The translations under genes and the position numbers were made by a program. A stretch of DNA of 64,000 bases. Origin: Fallopia convolvulus (Eukaryota; Streptophyta; Magnoliopsida; Caryophyllales; Polygonaceae). This document shows, one piece after another, positions 22,959 to 35,135 of this stretch (positions are counted from its first letter, which is position 1; every line of letters begins with the position of its first letter). Under the pieces are notes generated by a model that made no database searches, was not told the DNA's origin, and saw only the letters and a list, made by a program, of their open reading frames with translations. The stretch is from the NCBI GenBank assembly GCA_964016875.1, contig OZ024720.1, positions 43,051,590-43,115,589 on the forward strand. The letters run 5' to 3'.

Positions 22959-24477
22959 TTCATCCTCATATTATCCAATGGAAAACTTGAGCTTGACTTG
23001 CTCCTTCACCATGACGGGTTCGTTGGAATTCAGCCAATGCAATGAGTAATGAACCTTGCGAGGTAGGGTTTTGAGGTTGAAACGTCTCACCACTTCAGAA
23101 TCAACCAAGTTACTACAAGACCCCCCATCAATTATCACGCTACACACTTTGCCTTGGATAAAGCATCGTGTGTGAAGGATGTTCTCTCGCTGCTAAGGCA
23201 CGTTAGGAATTTCACAAGTAAGAAGAGTACGTTGAACAACAAAACACTCACCGGTTATAGGAACTAGATCAATCTCTTCTTCATTGATGTCGTTGTTTCC
23301 TTCGTCTTCTACTTGCTCCTCATCCTCAGATTCGTACTCTCCCACTTTGTTGAGGAGCACTTGCTTCTTTGTGGGACAATCACGAGCATAATGACCTCTT
23401 CCCAAACACTTGTTACACTTCACGTCACGGGTTCGTGTGCTATCTTCATCTTTGGGCTTGGCTGGAGTATTAGACATTTCTTTCTTGGGTGGTGCTCGAC
23501 TGACCTTATTTTTGGAGTCTCGAGACTCACTCTTTTTGTAGGGTTGTGAAGAACTAGTTGTGCTTTGGCCCCACACTCGTCCACTTCCACCTCCCTTCCG
23601 CTTTTGCAAATTGTGGTAAAAAAAACTTGGTTGGTGTAGTTAAGAACATCCTCTATAGGTGCGCTAGGACCAAATCTCTGCATTTCCACATAAATAGCCA
23701 AATCCGAATTGAGACCACCTATAAATTTAGAAACCACATACCTCTCTGGAAAGCGAACTCGGGATCGGTACACTAATTGGCACAGCTCCTTGTAATACTC
23801 ATCGGGTGTTCGAGCTCCTTGTCTCACACGCTCCAGCTTGACTTGGACACGATCAAGGTAGTCCTCGGGCACAAACCGTTGGCGCATGGCATCTTTAAGA
23901 TCATCCCAAGTACTAATGGGTTGCTCACCCACATATTCCCTCTCGGATTTCTCTTCTTGCCACCATGAGTATGCAAAATCTGTAAAATGAATCGTAGCTA
24001 CGACCACTCGTTGTGCGTCATGATAGTTATAATAATCAAAAAGAGCCTCAGTTTTTGACTCCCAATCTAGATATATTTCGGCATCGGATGTGCCAGTGAA
24101 GGGCTCGATGTTGAGCTTAACACCATAATGGTGATCCCTCGGTTGTTGTCTACGGTCATCGTAACCGTAGTTCTGCTGCATTTGATCAAGATAACGCCCT
24201 TGATCTTGGCGTGCATTTGGCAAATTAAGCACACGGCGCGGCACATGCAATGGTGCAGCTTGTGCTTGATTTTGGCGCACTAAATTACGCCTTGCTTGAA
24301 AGTTAGGAGGAATCATAACTTGGTACCCATAGTAAGGGCTATCATTTGGGTTATCTCCAAGATAAGATGGACCATGGATTACCTCAAGATGTGCCATGTG
24401 ACTGGTGACGTTGGCCATAGAAACCGGTGGCAATTCTACTTGGTTAGAAGTTTGCCCAACCTCAAAATGAATGTTGC
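22959..24477 (-). pseudogene. Gag and protease region of gypsy element G2
   Basis: 24477-23420 is gag: VELPPVSMANVTSHMAHLEV, then the capsid with KLNIEPFTGTSDAEIYLDWE, FTDFAYSWWQEEK and FVPEDYLDRVQVKLERVRQG. After a frameshift near 23600 comes a Lys/Ser-rich stretch and the zinc knuckle CNKCLGRGHYARDC at 23193-23609. The protease segment 23190-22960 has stops in all but short runs. Upstream the gag frame stays open to 24477 and is then cut by the TGTAATATCC start of another element, so the true N-terminus is missing. Confidence 0.85.
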
Positions 24478-24911
24478 CTGTAATATCCGTGATTTTTTTT
24501 CGGATAAATTTGAATTTTTTTTTTCTTTTCTAGACATTCTAAAATAAATAAATTATAATATTATTATGAAATATTTATTCTAGTAAATGAATTTATTAGA
24601 AACGGAACTTAATAAATTCGTAACTAACAGAATTCTATATGTAAAACCCGATCGTTTCGACGCGCGTTTCAAACCGACTTTCGGTCCGTTTGCAAACGCG
24701 TCGGGTCATTTAATGGAAGAGATTTAATGAGATATGGGTAGAGATTTCCCACTCAATCCTTTGGATTATGTCATTAAAATTCAAATCTTCCATATGCCAC
24801 TCATTTGATCTAAATTAATAAAATACACTATGTTAGTCATCCACCACCAAAATATGAGATTTTAAACCATAATTGCTAGATTCTCTACAACCTCCACTAT
24901 CAAAAATGCTC

Positions 24912-24920
24912 TATTTAAAG
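24912..24920 (+). promoter_or_regulatory. TATA-like box of the solo LTR
   Basis: TATTTAAAG lies about 30 bp upstream of a run of CA/CT-rich leader sequence (TCACACCTCTTGCTCTCTC), the usual arrangement at a plant LTR transcription start. Confidence 0.4.
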
Positions 24921-26910
24921 GGCCTAAGACTCATTTGAGAGCATCCATTAAAAATCACACCTCTTGCTCTCTCTTTGTCTATTTTTCTTCTTCCACTTAA
25001 ACCCACCAAAAGAGCATTCTTTGTGCCTTCCAAACACCACCACCACCACCGGCTGCCACCACCACTGCTGGCTTCCACCACCACCGTGCTGCCGCCGACA
25101 CCACGCACCACCAGGCCCGCCACCAGGCTGCTGGCCGGCCCTCTCTCCCCCTTGATCCTTTGTGTGTTTTTCCTCCAAAATCAAACACAAATTAAGGGTA
25201 TAAAAATCTAACTCTTTTTACACCATTTTAAGTTGTTTTTAGCATGATTAACATTGATTTAAAATCTGATTTTTCCTCTCAAAAATCAGAATATAAAATG
25301 TTATAAAAAGGGCTTGATTTTCCTTTGATTCTTACATGCATGCATACCTTGTTAGAAAGAATGGTGTCTCCTACAAATCATGTGAACTTCTACTAAAATC
25401 CTACATATTTTAAGGGTGATTCTCACCTTTTTATTTCTGATTTTTAACTTTATTTAAATGATATAAGAAACCCCTTTTTCTTGTTAAAAATCCATAAGTT
25501 ATACTAGTAATTCCATGGTAACCACTTAAGACATTTAGATCTTGCTTAAAATCCACATGCATGTCATTTTTAATACTTGAAATAGACTTTTATGAGGTTT
25601 ATAAAATTTAAGATCTAATAAACTTGAGCTAGAAAGATTTTTAAATGGAAATTGTTCTTGCATGTCTTAATAATGGAATTTTTATGAAGAAAATAAACAT
25701 GCATGTCTCATTTGAGAAAGAGATGGATTTTTGATGATGTTTGATGTAGAACTTAGTCTTATGAGTTTACAAAATACTTTGATGATCTTATAAGTTCTTG
25801 GATGCTACTTTAAATGAATTTTTATTAAGAGAAATCACATTGCATGTAATTTCCTAGCAATTTTAACACTTAAATGGATTTTTATTTATTTTAATAAAAC
25901 CGATTATATATATAATCACTAGAATTTTAAATAAATTCTATAAACTTTGTATGTAGAAATTATGGAGTTTTAGAATAAATATTATTGTGGAATGTGCTCT
26001 AAGTTTACTAAGATGGAATTTTTACCATATCCTTTAAATAAAAAGAAATATAACCTTTAGCATAAGTTTTGTTAAAATCTTTCAAAATAAGCTTGTGAAA
26101 TTAAATAGTATTTTTAGAAGTCATCTTTGCACATGCATGACCATACTAGAATTTTCCTTTGAATAAAAAGTGATTTATATGAAAGTGTAATAAACACAAT
26201 CTTCTTTAAAAGAAGTCTTCTTAAAATTGATGCATGCAAATCTTTTTATGAATTATTTTAAATATACTTAAATATTTAGTTGTAAGTTAAAAAGAGTTTT
26301 CCTTAGGCTTAGTAAAGCCTTACATTCATGTTCTTAAACTAAGTATTTGTATAAGTTACAAAACCCTTAATATGTGTCACCTAGAAAATAATAATAAAAA
26401 GAGTTGTTATTATTTTACCCTTTTTCCTAATTAAATTATTTAACCAAATAATTTAGTTTAACTCACTTTCTCTTAGAAGAGGAAACTATGAGAAAGGTTG
26501 TCTTTAAATTAAAATAAGGATTTTAATAAGTGTTCATTATCATTCTTGCGGTTAAATAGGTCGAGGTTCTCAAACGGCACTAAACCGTCTTAGTTCCGAT
26601 TTAGTAACATATCCGAAGGAAATTCAAGGCAAGTGGATATTCTCCCTTGTAACCTTTATATATATATATATCATTTCCGTTAAAGAATTCTTCTATGTTG
26701 GGAACTACATGTTTGCTAAAATGAATAAATTTAGGTTTATTCATTTACTTAGAAATAAACGACATATTGCTATTATGATTCGTACTACGCTATTACTGAA
26801 CTTTAGGATCGATGATCGGTGGCCTTGTTTGGTTCAATCTCTTTTCGAGATTTGTTATGGATTAACCTAGGCGATATTATATTATGCACTAGCTAGATGT
26901 CTATATACTC

Positions 26911-27051
26911 GAGATGAAAGAGGCCTGGTATCCTCAGGATGAAAGAGGCCTGCACACTCAGGATGAAAGAGGCCTGCACACTCAGGATGAAAGAGGCCTG
27001 CACACTCAAGATGAAAGAGACCTGCACACTCAGGATGAAAGAGGCCTGGAA
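26911..27051. repeat. Minisatellite, 24-bp unit, about six copies
   Basis: The unit GATGAAAGAGGCCTG plus CACACTCAG is repeated with few changes; the first and last copies have diverged 3' halves. Read on the minus strand it makes an 8-residue peptide repeat (AGLFHPEC), but no gene context supports translation. Confidence 0.9.
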
Positions 27052-27272
27052 TTCCTTCATTTCCTTTAAGTGGACTCGGCTCTTCCACAGCCTCCACACC
27101 CTTAAAATTTATGAATAATATGAAATGTTTTGACACGTAATAAAGATAAGTGCTAGTGCACATTAAAATGAATTAAAACCGGGCCGGTTTAGCACCACGT
27201 GTAAGACCGACGCGACTCTCGGTCCGAAAAGGGTGCGAGAGGTTTTCTAGAAAATTGATGTGGCCTAAAACA

Positions 27273-28619
27273 TTCCCAACATTAATTGTATTTTATTTTT
27301 GATATATAGTTAGGGGTAAATTACACTTTCAATACATACATTAAATATAGTTAGGTGTAAATTACACTTCCAATACATACATTGAAACTAGTAGTTTAGT
27401 TTAAATGAACTTAATGATAAATTCCTTTCTTGATTTGGAATGTCTTGCATTAAATAGTGGGAAAATGGACTTATATTTTGCAAACTCATTTCAAACTTAA
27501 ACGCCTCTATATTATGAAACGGAGGGAGTAAAAATTAGAGGTTTTCTTGAAGTGGACAGATGAGGGGCCACCAAAGTCCAGCTCATAGTATAGCACGTTC
27601 TTTCCTATGCATGGCACGAGCAAAGCGTACTTTATTCGCTTGATATAAGTACGTGTTTCTTTATTAATTAATTACTACGGATTAATATTTACAGCTGATT
27701 GAGGCTGGCTTGTGCTTGTCTAAATCGACAATTTATATATTTGTACTACCCAAACTTGATCTAGATAATATAAATTAAGCACCCATAACTCTTGCTCCAT
27801 GTCATCAATGACATATCTTTTGCTATTTGTATATTTAAGGGGTACGGTAAAACTCATTTAAAAACTGCAACATCAATTAATTAAGTTGCCTCTGGCATGG
27901 GATTCAATACCCAAGTAATCAAAACTTATCGCTACTATATAGCATAATCTTGATTATTTACATTGATTCTTCAAGGCTTAAAAAATAACTAGAAATTATC
28001 AAATATATACTTATATGTATGGTTCATATCACAACTTGAAATATAATAATACTACCATGGAGCAATAGTGTGTAAATTATATTATTAAAATGCAACTTAC
28101 CTTTTTTATTTGTTTATTAGCAGGACATCATCTTGATATGGTGTAATCTTCTAAATGCATAGATAGCCTCTAACAAATGGTGTATTTAATTAATTTAAAT
28201 AAGTTAATGCGTCTTAATTTTACAGGAGATTATAAATACGGAGTATATATAATAATACACAAGGTTCCTATAATTTATAAAAATGTAATTAAGGCAAGCA
28301 CGCGCCCTGCGCATTCCTTGAACGGTTAGCCCTCAACTTTTTTATTACAAAAATGATACGGAGTATTCAATATTATTGGCTTAGTGGCTACAAACCATCA
28401 CAAGGTAATATTGAAAAGCAAATACACTATATTGGCTGACGAATATTCTCTAAATATACTAACACCAATTTGGAATAATTGATAACTGTTTTAAAGATGG
28501 TAAATTATTCCCAACACGTAAGTGTAATTAGTCTCGTCAAGTTAAAATTTAAACAAATAAGTCTAACATCGCAATTTTTTTATATAATAATATCTCAGTC
28601 TCTTTTCAACTAACTTAAT
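27273..28619. other. Intergenic, with a 45-bp direct repeat and MITE-like end
   Basis: No gene is seen. At 27303-27390 a segment containing TTAGG-GTAAATTACACTT and CAATACATACATT occurs twice. At 27518-27530 the sequence AACGGAGGGAGTA is the typical right end of a Stowaway-like MITE, but I found no matching left end. Two short ATACGGAGTA motifs occur near 28240 and 28355. Confidence 0.5.
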
Positions 28620-29675
28620 TGTTGGATCGTAACCGGTTAGCAGTGAGCTTGGCAACTGGTAATTAAGCTGTTCCCAAGGCAGCGAAAGTAAATAATCGCA
28701 AGTAATAAAAACAGTAAAAGACACAGTTCCTTTATAGAGGAACCCCACTACAACCAACTAGTTGTATGGGTAAACCTCTACCTCCGCTTGGAGGATTTTT
28801 AATGACTTACTTATATTGATTACTTTGTTCCTTAGTTACACAACCGGATTTACACTTCTCTGTTCCTACAAGTTCTTCCTAACTCTAGCAACACTAGTAA
28901 ATCCTCTCAACTGAGTTCCTAAGCTCACAACAGCAAAACACAAGTAACTCAAACCTTACGCTGACTTCTCAGTTCCCTTCCTCCTGGGAACTTCAACTTC
29001 ACCGTCGTCGAGATCACACACTCGCCGGCGGGGACTTTTCTTCCTTTTCTTTTTTTTCTCTGATGTGGGTGTTTGTAAGTTCTGGGAGAAGTACTCAAAC
29101 CGAGTACTATTCATTTGGCTTTATAGTCCAATGAGCTTGGGCAGTCGCATCTTTCGTTTGTGTCCAAAATGCCCTTTGCTTGATGCCCAAGTTGTACTTT
29201 CTTCACATGTGACTTTGGTTTGAACTAGGTCAACTTCTTGGATCAATCGGACCGTTGGATGAAGCGTGACAGTCTGATCCTCAGACTGTTCCCTCGGGTT
29301 GTTTGAGACAGAATCCCGCGATCTGCGCTGAACGGTCGTTGTCCTCACATGTGAGTTCCCATGTCATGGGAACTGTCTTCTTCAGAGTTCCCTTGATGGA
29401 AACTCTTCATCGTTGTAAGCTTGTGTTCTCTTGATTGTTTCTGGGAGTTCCCACTTCATGGGAACTTTCCTCTTCAGAGTTCCCTTGATGGAAACTCTTC
29501 ATTGTGGCCTGCAGTGGCTTTTGGTCATTCGTAGGAGTTCTTGGCTGTACCTGTGTTCCTTAGAAATACTTGAACAAACCACATTAGTTCCCTATGGTGT
29601 TTGTCATTATCAAAACTTGAGAATTACATCGTTGATCCGTTGTTTAGAACCAGAGGTCCCAACAACGTCCCAACA
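28620..29675 (-). repeat. 3' LTR of copia copy 1
   Basis: Inverted counterpart of the LTRs at 1722, 37932 and 47837, 1056 bp, with TGTTGG and CCAACA ends. The polypurine tract lies at 29676-29690 on the minus strand. The 5 bases beyond the far end are TTAAT; no second copy can be tested because the other LTR is missing. Confidence 0.9.
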
Positions 29676-30078
29676 ATTTCCCCCTTTTTGATGATGACAA
29701 ACTCATCACAAAAATGCAAGTATTTCAATGAATGATATGTTGATGAGTTCCTAAGTATGATTTTGGGAAGTCACTTTTAGTGAAACACTTAGATTTAGGG
29801 AGCCACTTCTGGTGAGACACATAGTTCCTATTAAGCTTTTTATGCAGTTGTTCCCCCTTAGCTTATGCGTGGTCTGTGATAACTTAAACTTTTAACTCAT
29901 CTCGCATTTTTTGTCTTTCCCCCTTTTGACATCATCGAAAACAAGCAAAGCAATATTAGGAAAGAAGGGAACACGCAATCAAAATAAATACCATTTCATT
30001 ACTTAAGATAATTTGTACAATGGGAACCCAAGTACAATTTGTGGTCATTTTTGGATTAAGGGAACAAGAAGGGAGAGA
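29676..30078 (-). other. 3' untranslated region of copia copy 1
   Basis: Inverted equivalent of 1317-1721. Polypurine-like tracts (pyrimidine on the plus strand) lie near 29678, 29850 and 29920. No gene. Confidence 0.7.
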
Positions 30079-32465
30079 TCATGGGTTCTGAGGGAACAGG
30101 GCGTCACAAAGGCGCGTAAGGACTTGTGTAAGCTTTTCTTGTCCTCTGGCCAACACTGCTTGGTCCCTAATAATCTGGTCGAGGGTGTTGGCAATGCGGA
30201 GCAACACTGGAGAGTTCCCCTCTTGTGGACCAGACTCTAGTGAAGCCGTCTCCTCTACAGGCTCCGAGTGCCTCATTTTCTGGGCAACTGTAATGTCCAG
30301 TTCCCTTCCAAGCTCGATTTCATCTTTAGAGGCGTCGTAAAGACCCTCTTTTTGTAGGAGCTTCTTGATCAGCCCGGAGTAGGGAAGGGAGTGGGACTTG
30401 GAGGCCATGCACTTCTCCATGTGCCCAAGGATTATTCGGGGAAGATTTATGGGCTTCTTGAGGAGGAAGTGGTAGAGGATGATGGCATCTGGGATGTTGA
30501 CGACCAGGCGCTTCTCTTGGCGTGGGATCACCACGTTGATGATGAATTGGTGAGCGAGCTTGGCGACCAAGGACAGATGATGCGTCGAGAGGATTTTAGA
30601 GGGAACCCGACCCTCAAAAATTGTGTTGCACACCTCGGCGTTGTTGAAGTCGCCCCAGAGCTTGCTGGGAACCTCGCTAAGCCCTTGACCAGGGACCTGG
30701 AGTTGAAGGCGGATTGTCGACGTTGTAAAAATGAACTCGTCGCCTTCGTGGGAGAGAGTTCCCTGAGTGCCGTCGTTGGTGATAGTGAAGTTGTTGTAGA
30801 ATCGACGCACTTGTGAGGGATCTATGCTCACAGTCTCTTGGCAGAGTCTCTCCCAGCCCTGGGCCTTGATCAGGTTCCACAGTTCCCCCAGACCATTTTC
30901 AGTCAGCACTTCTTCTGAAACAATGAGGTGAGGAAGAAGCTTCCTGCGCTCATCGACATGATGCTTGGTGGTCCCCTTCCCCTTCCTTGAAGTGCTTTTA
31001 GATGTGTTCCCCCTAGAGACCGTGCGAGGTCCTTTCTGCTGAGGAGGTGCAGCCGCTTCAATCATAAGCACGCGGTCCCTTGGTGGTTGGGAACTCGTGG
31101 ACATCACCATTTGGTGTCCAGGTGTAGGGATCCGTGCTGGCTCCTTAGTGGCTGGAGCTTCTTCTTCTTCTTCGACCTCATCTTGGGAGGTCCCTTCTTC
31201 CTCGGAGGAGCTCGAACTTGAGCCCTCCGCGTCATCTCCAGGATGACTTGTTGTTGCCTCAGCACCTCCAGCTGGTGCGAGGTCCCTTCTCTCCGTGGGC
31301 TCTTCAGGAGCCACCTTTTCTGGGGACTTTGTCCCTTGGGAGACTGTGTGCTCAGAGGGACCCCTGTTGAGTTCTTCCTCGATGGCCTTGAGCTGGGCTT
31401 CCTCCTCCAGAGTTCCCATGATGATTGGAGGAGGGTCCTTGGTCATTTTGCCGATGACCACAGAGAGAGGAAGATCGTCGTCGTCTGAGGAGAGAGCGAT
31501 GGTACTTTTGGATGGTGAGGGAGAGGGTAGTTTGGTGGTGGTGGGAGATGTGATGGACGAGGGGAGAGGAGAAGAAGGAAGAGGGGTGGTTAGTTGAGTG
31601 GAAGGAGGAGGAAGGGATCTGGTGACCTGGGGAGGAGAGATCCCCGAAGCAGAGATGGGGGTGGTGGAAATGTGTTTTGGTGAGGAGGAAGGAGAAGGTG
31701 TTTTGTGAGGTGAAGGTGGAGTTGGAGATCCCGTAATGATGGGAACGAGAGGAAGTGAAGGAGGTTGGGATGGTGGAGTTCCCATCGTGGCGGGAACTGG
31801 AGAAGGTGGCGGAGGAGGAGTTGGTCGTTTTGTGAGAGGAGGTTTGGGAGGTCCCATCGTCGGAAGGGAAAGGGTAAGGAGGAAGAGGGGAGTAGACTCT
31901 GGGGTTCGGAGGTCCCATCGTCGGAAGGGAAAGGGTAAGGAGGTTTGGGAGCACAAGAACTCTCCTTGGAGCAGTTCAGGTATTCCTCAAACTTGAAGAA
32001 AGCCTTCTTTCTGGGCTCCGAGAATTCAGAGGCCTCAGAGTGTTTACGCTTTTTGGATTTGGAGGAGTCGTGGGAGTGTTTGGATTTTTTGGGTTTTGAG
32101 GGATCTTTTGATGAGTGACGGCGTTTGGATGAGTGGCGGTGTTTGGATTTGTGGGGTTTTTCATTGATTGAGGGGCGAGCGTCTCCGAAGTTGTCAACGA
32201 TGACAACTCCGGAGGAGGTGGTGGTGTTTGGAGGAGGGAGAGGAAGAGATTCGGAGGAGGAAGAGGTCCAGGAGACGGTTTCGTCGGCCTGAGGAGGAGG
32301 AGGGGGCAAGAAGGGGCTTACTTGATTGTATAGCCCTTGGATAAGTACATCCTTCATTGTTGGGTCCGATTCTTGCTCGATCTCTTTTAGTTGAGAGACG
32401 AAGAGGATGCGAGGATTGGCATGTACCCACGCTTTGATTTGGGCGAAGGTGTGTTGAGGGGCCAT
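30079..32465 (-). pseudogene. ORF3 of copia copy 1 (one frameshift)
   Basis: ATG at 32465 starts MAPQHTFAQIKAWVHANPRI. An acidic/polar stretch, a Lys/Ser/His-rich block (KHRHSSKRRHSSKDPSKPKK and KSKKRKHSE, likely nuclear localisation signals) and a long Pro/Ser/Thr-rich linker follow. The frame shifts once between about 31850 and 31950, where two 32-bp direct repeats with GTCCCATCGTCGGAAGGG lie 61 bp apart. From there to the TGA at 30079 the frame is open: an acidic patch, then the C-terminal transposon-protein-like domain (VRRFYNNFTI, FLLKKPINLPRIILGHMEKC) and a helical end. Total about 790 codons. This is the least damaged ORF3 here. Function unknown; no membrane segments argue against envelope. 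Confidence 0.85.
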
Positions 32466-33213
32466 TTTTGTAAGAGATTGGGGGTTTTTGGAGGTTTCTT
32501 GAAAAGAGAGTGAAAGAGATTTGGGGAAGACGATTGACAAAGATGTAAGAGGGAATAAAGGACCCAAAAATGGCAAAGAGGGGTTTTAAAGGAGAGAGGA
32601 GGTGAAGGGTAGAAAGGGAAGTGGAATAACCTCGATAACCGTTGCCCAATGAACGTGGGGCGCCGTTTCAACTTCTCAAGCACGCTTCTGGACACGCGTC
32701 ACAATCTCTTGGGAAGTCCTTTTCAAATTTTGAATACTTGGCCTTTAACGCTTTAGAGCTTCTGACACAAAAGTCCGCTTCCCAAGTGACGGTTTTTCTT
32801 TGAAGATTAGTCAGCGTTCCCTTTGTAGATGCATCAGTTCCCATGATCTTTTCAAGGTCAGGGAGAGTGAAGTGGTTAAGGGAACTTCACACTCATCTTT
32901 TTGTGGGTGTAGGGAACTCAAAGGGAACCAGACAATTTGCAACTCGATAAAGGAAATATTTTGGCTCATGAGGAGCATTTGTCTGGTCCCTAGCTTAGGG
33001 TGGGTCATATGATCAACCGTCATGGTGGATTGTAATGAGGGATAAAGGGAACTCTGGTTGATCATTTTGGGCCAAAAGAAATAGAGTTCCTTTGTACACA
33101 TTTTTCTCTAGACTAGTAATCATGGCATAGTGAAAGCAATAAATCCAAGTTCCCTATCATGCAATCTTATATAAACTAGTCAGGCATTGAGAGAGAGACA
33201 AACAGGGACTTGT
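32466..33213 (-). promoter_or_regulatory. Conserved spacer between RNase H and ORF3, copia copy 1
   Basis: No ORF is supported, yet the spacer aligns well to 44320-45067. Conserved blocks (minus strand) include GTCACTTGGGAAGCGGA, ACGCGTGTCCAGA, CATTGGGCAACGGTTATCGA (CCAAT-type and MYB-type cores) and TTTAAAAC-like AT boxes upstream of the ORF3 start. It may serve as an internal promoter or splice/leader region for ORF3; that is inference. Confidence 0.4.
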
Positions 33214-35135
33214 TTAGTTTAGAGTTATCATCCCTAGAAGCATTCGAAAACGCTGGTAGGGACGTCTGTCTAAAGCTTTGGTAAGAATGTCCGCAATTTG
33301 CTCTTCAGTTCTACAGTGTTCCATCGAGATATTCCCATTTTCGACATTGTCACGTAGAAAGTGATGCCTTATATCAATATGCTTAGTTCTAGAATGATGC
33401 ACAGGATTTTTGGAAATGTTTATGGCACTAGTGTTATCACAGAGTATGGGAACTGGGCCAAAAGACATACCGTAATCCTGGAGTTGTGACTTAAGCCATA
33501 GAACCTGGGAACAGCATGATGCGGCAGCCACATATTCGGCTTCAGCTGTGGAGAGTGCCACTGAGTTTTGCTTTTTAGATCCCCACGAGACTAAGCATGA
33601 CCCTAGAAACTGGGCCATTCCTGATGTGCTCTTTCTGTCAACCAAGTGCCCTGCAAAATCTGCATCTGTGTATGCAATGAGCTCAAGGGAACTGTTTCTT
33701 GGATACCATAGGCACAAGTTATCATTCCCTTTGAGATACCTGAAAATTCTCTTCACCTCTTTCAGGTGTGATTCCTTGGGGTTAGCTTGAAAACGAGCAC
33801 AAAGACATACAGAGAACATGATATCAGGTCTACTAGCTGTTAAGTAGAGAAGGGACCCGATCATACCTCGATAGTTCCTTTGGTCCACACTAATACCTGT
33901 TTCACCCGCATTGAGCCTTGAATTTGGTGAGATGGGTGTGTCAATGGGCTTTGAATGTTCCATCCCATATTTCACAAGCATTTCCTTGATGTATTTCTGT
34001 TGATGAATCTTTGTTCCCTCCTTGGTTTGGGATATTTGAAGTCCCAGAAAGAACGTGAGTTCCCCAATGAGACTCATTTCAAACTCACTGCTCATAAGGT
34101 CCTTAAACTTTTCTACAAGAGTTTCGTTAGTTGCTCCAAACACAATGTCATCAACGTATACTTGCACAATAAAAATGTCTTTAGATTCTTTCTTTAAAAA
34201 CAAAGTCTTGTCTATGGAACCACGAATGTACCCATGGGACAAGAGGAATTGAGCAAACCTGTCATACCAAGCTCGGGGAGCTTGTTTCAGTCCGTAAAGG
34301 GCCCTCTCCAGGAAGTAGACATGGTTGGGTAGTTTTTCATCTTCGAATCCTGGAGGTTGAGCCACATACACTTCTTCCTTGAGATGTCCATTGAGGAAGG
34401 CTGTTTTCACATCCATTTGATAAAGTTTGAATCCCTTGTGAGCGGCATAGGCGATGAGGAGTCTGATTGCCTCGATCCTGGCAACTGGTGCGAAGGTCTC
34501 ATCATAGTCAATCCCTTCCTCTTGCCTGTATCCTTGTGCTACTAACCTAGTCTTGTTCCTTGCTACAGCTCCAGTATCATCGAGCTTGTTCCTAAAGACC
34601 CATCGAGTTCCTATGATGTTCTTGTTTTGGGGTCTAGGAACTAGCATCCAAACTTGGTTCCTCTCAAATTGGTGGAGTTCCTCTTGCATGGCTTGAATCC
34701 AATCTGGGTCCTTTAATGCTTCTTTGATATTTTTGGGTTCCACCATTGAAACAAACGCGTTAAAAGCACAAAAATTATTGAGAGAGGAACGAGTTTGCAC
34801 ACCTTTATCAAGAGGGGAGATGATGTTCTCAAGGGGGTGGTCCTTCCTTTGTTGAAAGGTTCTTGTATGAGTGAGTTCCTTTGCATGTGTATCATCCTCA
34901 GTTGGTGTTTCTTTGTCATGGGAACTCTCATCTCCAGCTTCTTCATTTGATGTTTCTTTAGAGATTTCTGGCAGGTTCCCTCTTTGTTCCCCTTGAATAC
35001 TTGATTCTGGAAGGGTATTGTCTTGGGGAACAGCAGAGTTGTTCCCTGAAGAGGGGACCTCGAGAGAGTTGGAGGTGTCTTGTAGTTCTTCTGAGGAAGG
35101 AGCCTCGAGGGAGGTTCCCTCTTTGTTCCTCGCCA
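33214..35135 (-). pseudogene. RT and RNase H of copia copy 1, truncated at its 5' side
   Basis: The frame is open from the junction to the stop at 33214. It has the integrase-RT linker (NLPEISKETSNEE), RT with WIQAMQEELHQFERNQVW, YDETFAPVARIEAIRLLIAY, QMDVKTAFLNGHLKEEVYV, LYGLKQAPRAWYDRF and the catalytic VQVYVDDIVFGAT. RNase H follows (YTDADFAGHLVDRKSTSGMA, ALSTAEAEYVAAA, KHIDIRHHFLRD). All visible catalytic residues are present. The homology to copy 2 ends near 35130, so integrase, protease, gag and the 5' LTR are missing. The frame then runs on antisense through bHLH exon 1 to 35235, which is accidental. Confidence 0.9.

Larger units (their letters stand above)
24477..27272 (+). repeat. 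Long solo-LTR-like sequence interrupting gypsy G2
   Basis: It begins TGTAATATCCGTGA at the point where gag of G2 is cut and fades out near 27272 (ends ...AAACA followed by TTCCC, against TTGCC before the start: an imperfect 5-bp match). It is non-coding and AT-rich. It has a promoter-like box at 24912 and a pyrimidine-rich then CCACCA-rich stretch (24990-25130), typical of the R-U5 part of some large plant LTRs. No internal domain or second LTR is present. The right edge is uncertain and the solo LTR reading is inference. Confidence 0.5.

Noticed and set aside
24964..25211. Open frames with His/Pro/Gly-rich peptides around CCACCA repeats
   Set aside because: Low-complexity triplets inside an LTR-like leader open several frames on both strands; no domain and no gene structure.
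26882..27163. Peptide repeat AGLFHPEC as a small repeat protein
   Set aside because: Only a translation of the 24-bp minisatellite; no start context, partner or conservation.
30391..30816. 141-codon plus frame opposite ORF3
   Set aside because: The same shadow appears opposite ORF3 in all three copies; it is explained by codon bias of the sense frame.
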